Source: an uncultured Bacteroidaceae bacterium (lineage in GTDB: Bacteria; Bacteroidota; Bacteroidia; Bacteroidales; Bacteroidaceae). Taken from it: a stretch of DNA of 64,000 bases. This document shows, one piece after another, positions 60,275 to 64,000 of the stretch. Each line of letters begins with the position of its first letter. The first letter of the stretch is position 1. The position numbers and the translations under genes were made by a program. The DNA lies in assembly GCA_905234735.1 (NCBI GenBank), contig CAJOJA010000011.1, positions 1 through 64,000 of the forward strand. Reading direction: 5' to 3'. The notes under the pieces were generated by a model that saw only the letters and a program-made list of their open reading frames with translations, ran no database searches and was not told the origin of the DNA.

Positions 60275-61624
60275 ATGAAACAGAAGAAGTTTATTCTCGA
60301 AGAGAAGGAGATTCCCACCCAGTGGTACAACATTCAGGCCGACATGCCCAACAAGCCTTTGCCGCCCTTGCACCCGCAGACACGCCAGCCGCTGACGTGG
60401 GAGGACTTGGCACACATCTTCCCTGCTGAGTGCTGCAAACAGGAACTGAACACCACCGACCGATGGATAGACATCCCCGAGGAGGTATTGGACAAATACC
60501 GCTTCTATCGGTCCACCCCCCTGGTGCGTGCCTACGAGCTGGAGAAGGCGTTGGGCACACCGGCGCACATCTACTTCAAGAACGAGTCGACCAACCCGCT
60601 GGGGTCGCACAAGGTGAACTCGGCTCTGCCCCAGTGCTACTACGCCAAGCAGGAAGGCACTACGAACGTCACCACCGAGACGGGTGCCGGCCAGTGGGGT
60701 GCAGCCCTGTCATACGCCGCCAGCGTATATGGTCTGGAGGCAGCTGTCTATCAGGTGAAGATTTCCATGCAGCAGAAGCCCTACCGCTCGAGCATCATGC
60801 GCACGTTCGGAGCCACCGTGGAGGGCAGTCCCTCGATGTCGACCCGTGCCGGTAAGGACATCATCACGAAGAATCCCATGCATATGGGTTCGCTGGGAAC
60901 GGCTATCTCGGAGGCTGTGGAACTGGCCATGACGACACCCGGATGTAAGTACACGCTGGGCTCCGTGCTCAACCACGTGGCGCTGCACCAGTCGATTATC
61001 GGTCTGGAAGCCGAGAAGCAGATGGAGAAGACTGGCGAGTACCCCGACACGGTGATTGCTTGCTTCGGAGGCGGTTCGAACTTCGGTGGCATAGCATTCC
61101 CCTTCATGCGCCACAACATTTTGGACGGCAAGCAGACGGAGTTCATTGCAGCCGAGCCTGAGAGCTGTCCGAAACTGACGCGCGGGCGGTTCGAGTACGA
61201 CTTCGGCGACGAGGCAGGTCTGACTCCGCTGCTGCCCATGTACACGCTGGGTCACGACTTCCGTCCGGCCAACATCCATGCCGGAGGTCTGCGCTACCAC
61301 GGTGCGGGCATGATAGTCAGTCAGCTCATTAAGGACGGACTGATGCATGGAGTGGACATTCCGCAACTCGAGACCTTCGAGGCTGGTATCCTTTTTGCAC
61401 GTACCGAGGGCATCATTCCTGCACCCGAGTCGAGTCATGCCATCGCTGCTACCATCCGTGAGGCTTTGAAGTGCAAGGAAACGGGCAAGGAGAAGGTCAT
61501 CCTGTTCAACCTGTCCGGACACGGACTCATCGACATGACGGCCTACGACCAGTACATCAACGGCGACCTCATGAACTATCAGGTCACCGACGAGGACATT
61601 GCCAAGAACCACATTGGTGTGTAA
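60275..61624 (+). CDS. trpB: Tryptophan synthase beta chain, TrpB2 type
   Basis: PLP enzyme joining indole and serine. 449 aa, the longer TrpB2 form. Motifs are STPLVRAYELEKALG, KNESTNPLGSHKVNSA (PLP Lys in SHKVN), TETGAGQWGAALSYAA, ACFGGGSNFGGIAFPF (phosphate loop) and LFNLSGHGLIDM. It stands alone, without trpA or other trp genes nearby, and is controlled by the leader/attenuator upstream. TrpB2 proteins are often thought to salvage indole; the dedicated tryptophan attenuator supports a tryptophan-supplying role. Confidence 0.96.
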   Translation: MKQKKFILEEKEIPTQWYNIQADMPNKPLPPLHPQTRQPLTWEDLAHIFPAECCKQELNTTDRWIDIPEEVLDKYRFYRSTPLVRAYELEKALGTPAHIYFKNESTNPLGSHKVNSALPQCYYAKQEGTTNVTTETGAGQWGAALSYAASVYGLEAAVYQVKISMQQKPYRSSIMRTFGATVEGSPSMSTRAGKDIITKNPMHMGSLGTAISEAVELAMTTPGCKYTLGSVLNHVALHQSIIGLEAEKQMEKTGEYPDTVIACFGGGSNFGGIAFPFMRHNILDGKQTEFIAAEPESCPKLTRGRFEYDFGDEAGLTPLLPMYTLGHDFRPANIHAGGLRYHGAGMIVSQLIKDGLMHGVDIPQLETFEAGILFARTEGIIPAPESSHAIAATIREALKCKETGKEKVILFNLSGHGLIDMTAYDQYINGDLMNYQVTDEDIAKNHIGV

Positions 61625-61647
61625 TATGTAAAAAAGAGTGCAAAAAT

Positions 61648-61678
61648 TTTGCATTTCCCACGATTTGCATTATCTTTG
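61648..61678 (+). promoter_or_regulatory. Promoter of tRNA-Arg
   Basis: TTTG (61648-61651), 19-base spacer, TATCTTTG (61671-61678), ten bases before the tRNA. The TTTG lies in a short palindrome, TGCAAAAATTTTGCA (61639-61653). Confidence 0.75.
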
Positions 61679-61688
61679 CACTCGCTTT

Positions 61689-61762
61689 GGCTCCGTAGCT
61701 TAGCTGTATAGAGCGTCAGATTCCGGTTCTGAAGGTCCTGGGTTAGAATCCCAGCGGAGTCA
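61689..61762 (+). tRNA. tRNA-Arg (anticodon CCG)
   Basis: 74 bases folding as a cloverleaf. Acceptor GGCTCCG/CGGAGTC (one G-T), anticodon stem TCAGA/TCTGA around loop TTCCGGT giving anticodon CCG, T stem CTGGG/CCCAG around TTAGAAT, and discriminator A. CCA is not encoded. It has its own promoter directly upstream. The next gene starts 29 bases after it with no terminator visible between. Confidence 0.95.
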
Positions 61763-61791
61763 CTTAATGGCAGGAAAGGAGGAGATTACCG

Positions 61792-62244
61792 ATGAAAAAG
61801 ATTCTTCTGTTCGCATGTTCGGCATTGATGGCAGTTGGCATCCGTGCGCAGCAGCACCTCGATTTTATGGGCTACCCGATGCAGGGTAGCATCACCGACT
61901 TCACGGAGGCCATACGCCAGCGTTTCCCTTTGCAGAAAAAGGTCGGTGGCGACTATTACTATATCTTCCGTGGCAGTGTGTACGGACATGACAGCTACTT
62001 CAAGGTCGAGTACACCCGCAAGTCGCGAACCGTCTACAAGATTACGGTCACTCCGAAACAAATCGACCAGAATGCGCTGGTCGACTCCCTCGTGTGCCAC
62101 TACGGCAATGCCCTTGAGGTCCAGGGCGGCTATCGCTGGAATCGTCCAGGCGGTACCATTTTCCTGTATACGCCCGAGGGCTACGACCCTGTTCTGATGT
62201 ACTTCGACGAACAGGGGGTTAAGCAATTCCGAGAGAATAAGTAA
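61792..62244 (+). CDS. Small secreted protein of unknown function (150 aa)
   Basis: Signal peptide MKKILLFACSALMAVGIRAQ, mature part about 130 residues, starting QHLDFMGYPMQGSITDFTEAI and rich in Tyr and charged residues. No family is assigned with certainty. The start is preceded by AGGAAAGGAGGAG, an unusually strong Shine-Dalgarno-like sequence for this phylum. No promoter lies between the tRNA-Arg and this gene, so the two probably share a transcript from which the tRNA is cut. It is convergent with the peptidase gene, 23 bases apart. Confidence 0.8.
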   Translation: MKKILLFACSALMAVGIRAQQHLDFMGYPMQGSITDFTEAIRQRFPLQKKVGGDYYYIFRGSVYGHDSYFKVEYTRKSRTVYKITVTPKQIDQNALVDSLVCHYGNALEVQGGYRWNRPGGTIFLYTPEGYDPVLMYFDEQGVKQFRENK

Positions 62245-62267
62245 GCGCGACAGCGCCCCCTATGCTT

Positions 62268-64000
62268 CTACTGCAGGTACGCCTGGAACCACTGGGCTAT
62301 CTGGCGGAAGAGGTGTGCGCGTGTGTTTCCTCCGTAGATGCTGTGGTTGCGGTTGGTGTAGGTCAGTATTTTGAAGTCTTTGTCGGCCTGCACCAGGGCT
62401 TCGGCGTACTCCGCCGTGTTGCGGAAGTGCACGTTGTCGTCGGCCAGTCCGTGACAGATGAGCAGGTGGCCCGAAAGCTGCGAGGCACGCGACAGGGCGC
62501 TGACATCGTATCCGTCGGGGTTCTCCTTCGGGGTGCGCATGAAACGTTCGGTGTAGACGGAGTCGTAGTAGCGCCAGCAGGTGGGAGGCGCCACAGCCAC
62601 TCCGGCAGCAAATACGGGCCGGTCCTCGGACATGGACATCAGGGTGCAGAATCCGCCGAACGACCAGCCCCAGATGCCGATGTGCTCCTTGTCCACGTAG
62701 GGTAGGGTGCCCAGATAGAGGGCCGTCTCCACCTGGTCTTCGGCCTCCAGCTGTCCCAGTCGCATGTAGCTCTGCTTCTCGAATTGTGCACCGCGTCCTC
62801 CCGTTCCGCGTCCGTCCACGCATACGCTGATGAAGCCCAGTTCGCCCAGGTATTGTTCGTAGAGACATCCCCCCATGTTGCCCGTCTGCCAGCTGTCGAG
62901 CACCTGCTGACTGCCGGGGCCGCTGTACTGGAACAGAATGACGGGGTAGCGCTTCGTAGCATCGAAGTCGTGGGGCTTCACCATGTAGCCGTTGAGCTGT
63001 GTTCCGTTCTTTGTGGTGAAGGTGAAGAACGCCTTCTCGCCCAGATTCTTCGCGGACAGGCGTTCCTGCAGTTCGCGGTTGTCCACGAGGGTCTTCATCG
63101 TCCGTCCGTTGGCATCGCACAGGGTGGTGACGGGCGGTGTCTGCAGGTTGCTGTACACGTTCATGAAGTACTTGAACGTCTTGCTGAAGACGGCCTGGTT
63201 CGTGCCCGACTGTGTCGACAGCTTGGTCACCTTGCCCTTGGCATCAGTCTTGTACACCGTGCGGCGCAGAGGGCTCTCCTCGGTCGACGCGTAATAGAAC
63301 GTCTGCGTGCGCGGGTCGCAGCCGTAGAAGTCGGTGACTGCAAATTTCCCCTTCGTCACCTGACGGCGTAGTGTCCCGTTCAGGTCGTAGTAGTAGATGT
63401 GGTTCCAGCCGTCGCGCTCGCTGCACAAGGCAAATCCGCCCTCGAAGAACTGCATCTGGTTACAGGCATTCTCGCCGATGTAGTGTTCCACCTGGTCGCG
63501 GACAGCCAGCCGGGCCTCCGTCGAACGCGGGTTGGCCATGTAGATGTCCATGCGGTCCTGATGGCGGTTCAGGGTGACCACGGCCAGTTTCGTCGGGTCG
63601 CTTGTCATGAAGATGCGGGGGATGTAGCCATCGGCGTCCAGCGGCACGTTCATCGTGTTGGTGCGGTGGCTCTTGATGTCGTAGGAGAGCACGCTGACGC
63701 GGCTGTTCTTCTCTCCGGCCATGGGATACTTGTAGTCGAAACTGCCCGGATAGGTCAGGTACTCCTTGCGTTCGGGATTCAGCCCTTTGTACAAGGGGAA
63801 GGAGAACTGCGGTACCTCCGTCTCGTCATAGCGTATCCAGCACAGCATCGAGTTGTCGGCCGTGAAGGTGAGGCTCTGGTCCGTGACGAACTCCTCCTCG
63901 TACACCCAGTCGGGTTTGCCGTTGATGACCTTGTTCGTCTCGCCGTCCTTCGTCACCTGGCTCTCGCTGTTGTTGTAGAGCAGCTTCACCAGGTAGATGT
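62268..64000 (-). CDS. Prolyl oligopeptidase-family (DPP4-like, S9) serine peptidase, C-terminal part
   Basis: The open frame continues past the right edge (IYLV precedes KLLYNN), so the N-terminus is missing; about 577 residues are inside. The visible part has the end of a beta-propeller (FTADNSMLCWIRYDETEVPQ and following) and the hydrolase domain with nucleophile Ser in GWSFGGFCTLM, Asp in HGLADDNVHF and His in NRNHSIYGG. DPP4 and prolyl tripeptidyl peptidase relatives remove N-terminal dipeptides or tripeptides ending in proline and are usually periplasmic or surface enzymes in Bacteroidota. Confidence 0.93.
   Translation of the reverse strand, partial: IYLVKLLYNNSESQVTKDGETNKVINGKPDWVYEEEFVTDQSLTFTADNSMLCWIRYDETEVPQFSFPLYKGLNPERKEYLTYPGSFDYKYPMAGEKNSRVSVLSYDIKSHRTNTMNVPLDADGYIPRIFMTSDPTKLAVVTLNRHQDRMDIYMANPRSTEARLAVRDQVEHYIGENACNQMQFFEGGFALCSERDGWNHIYYYDLNGTLRRQVTKGKFAVTDFYGCDPRTQTFYYASTEESPLRRTVYKTDAKGKVTKLSTQSGTNQAVFSKTFKYFMNVYSNLQTPPVTTLCDANGRTMKTLVDNRELQERLSAKNLGEKAFFTFTTKNGTQLNGYMVKPHDFDATKRYPVILFQYSGPGSQQVLDSWQTGNMGGCLYEQYLGELGFISVCVDGRGTGGRGAQFEKQSYMRLGQLEAEDQVETALYLGTLPYVDKEHIGIWGWSFGGFCTLMSMSEDRPVFAAGVAVAPPTCWRYYDSVYTERFMRTPKENPDGYDVSALSRASQLSGHLLICHGLADDNVHFRNTAEYAEALVQADKDFKILTYTNRNHSIYGGNTRAHLFRQIAQWFQAYLQ

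Noticed and set aside
60710..61654. 314-codon frame antisense to trpB
   Set aside because: Opposite a certain trpB; no coding features of its own.
1..64000. CRISPR array, prophage or rRNA operon
   Set aside because: No regularly spaced repeat-spacer pattern, no phage structural genes and no rRNA sequence were found while reading the window.

Overview
The window looks like chromosomal DNA of a gut-type Bacteroidota, most likely a Prevotellaceae member (Prevotella, Segatella or a relative). Supporting signs are two SusC/SusD pairs with fasciclin-type lipoproteins, a fused LpxC-FabZ, a Rho factor with a large lysine-rich insertion, promoters of the TTTG-N19-TAnnTTTG type, and almost no Shine-Dalgarno sequences. 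Genus-level placement is inference.

Layout. 1-2.2 kb (+): a small ORF, rpe and a short comEC. 2.2-20.7 kb (-): one tight seven-gene array encoding FAS1 lipoprotein, SusC, SusD, FAS1, FAS1, SusC and SusD. 21.1-25.0 kb (-): a GH128-type glucanase and a GH43-type glycosidase. The glycosidases and the array together look like a glycan-uptake locus without an obvious regulator. 25.1-37.0 kb (-): a nearly gapless housekeeping array of purM, an esterase, a toxin-antitoxin pair, prfA (frameshifted near its end), pyrF, lpxD, lpxC-fabZ, lpxA, a pRiA4b-ORF3-like gene, miaA and a class A penicillin-binding protein. 37.0-38.1 kb: a gene-poor 1.1 kb with diverged direct repeats and several large inverted repeats. 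38.1-41.0 kb (+): a compact three-gene cluster of a eukaryote-like steroid 5-alpha-reductase, an old-yellow-enzyme-type ene reductase and a short-chain dehydrogenase, which resembles the bile-acid/steroid ring-A reduction clusters known from gut Bacteroidota. 41.1-49.0 kb (+): purF-carA-carB and an SLC13-type permease. 49.0-57.9 kb (-): yggS, DUF4494, an RND efflux operon and rho. 58.0-64.0 kb: an ABC-F ATPase, a tryptophan-codon leader peptide and attenuator in front of a TrpB2-type tryptophan synthase beta chain, tRNA-Arg(CCG) with a secreted protein downstream, and a DPP4-like peptidase cut by the right edge.

The observations most worth following up are the putative steroid/bile-acid reductase cluster, the WWW leader peptide with terminator upstream of trpB, the FAS1-rich double SusCD locus, palindromic repeats carried in frame inside pyrF and purM, the apparent 7-nt deletion in prfA, and the repeat/hairpin region at 37.2-38.0 kb. 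All function calls come from reading protein motifs by eye; no database search was run.
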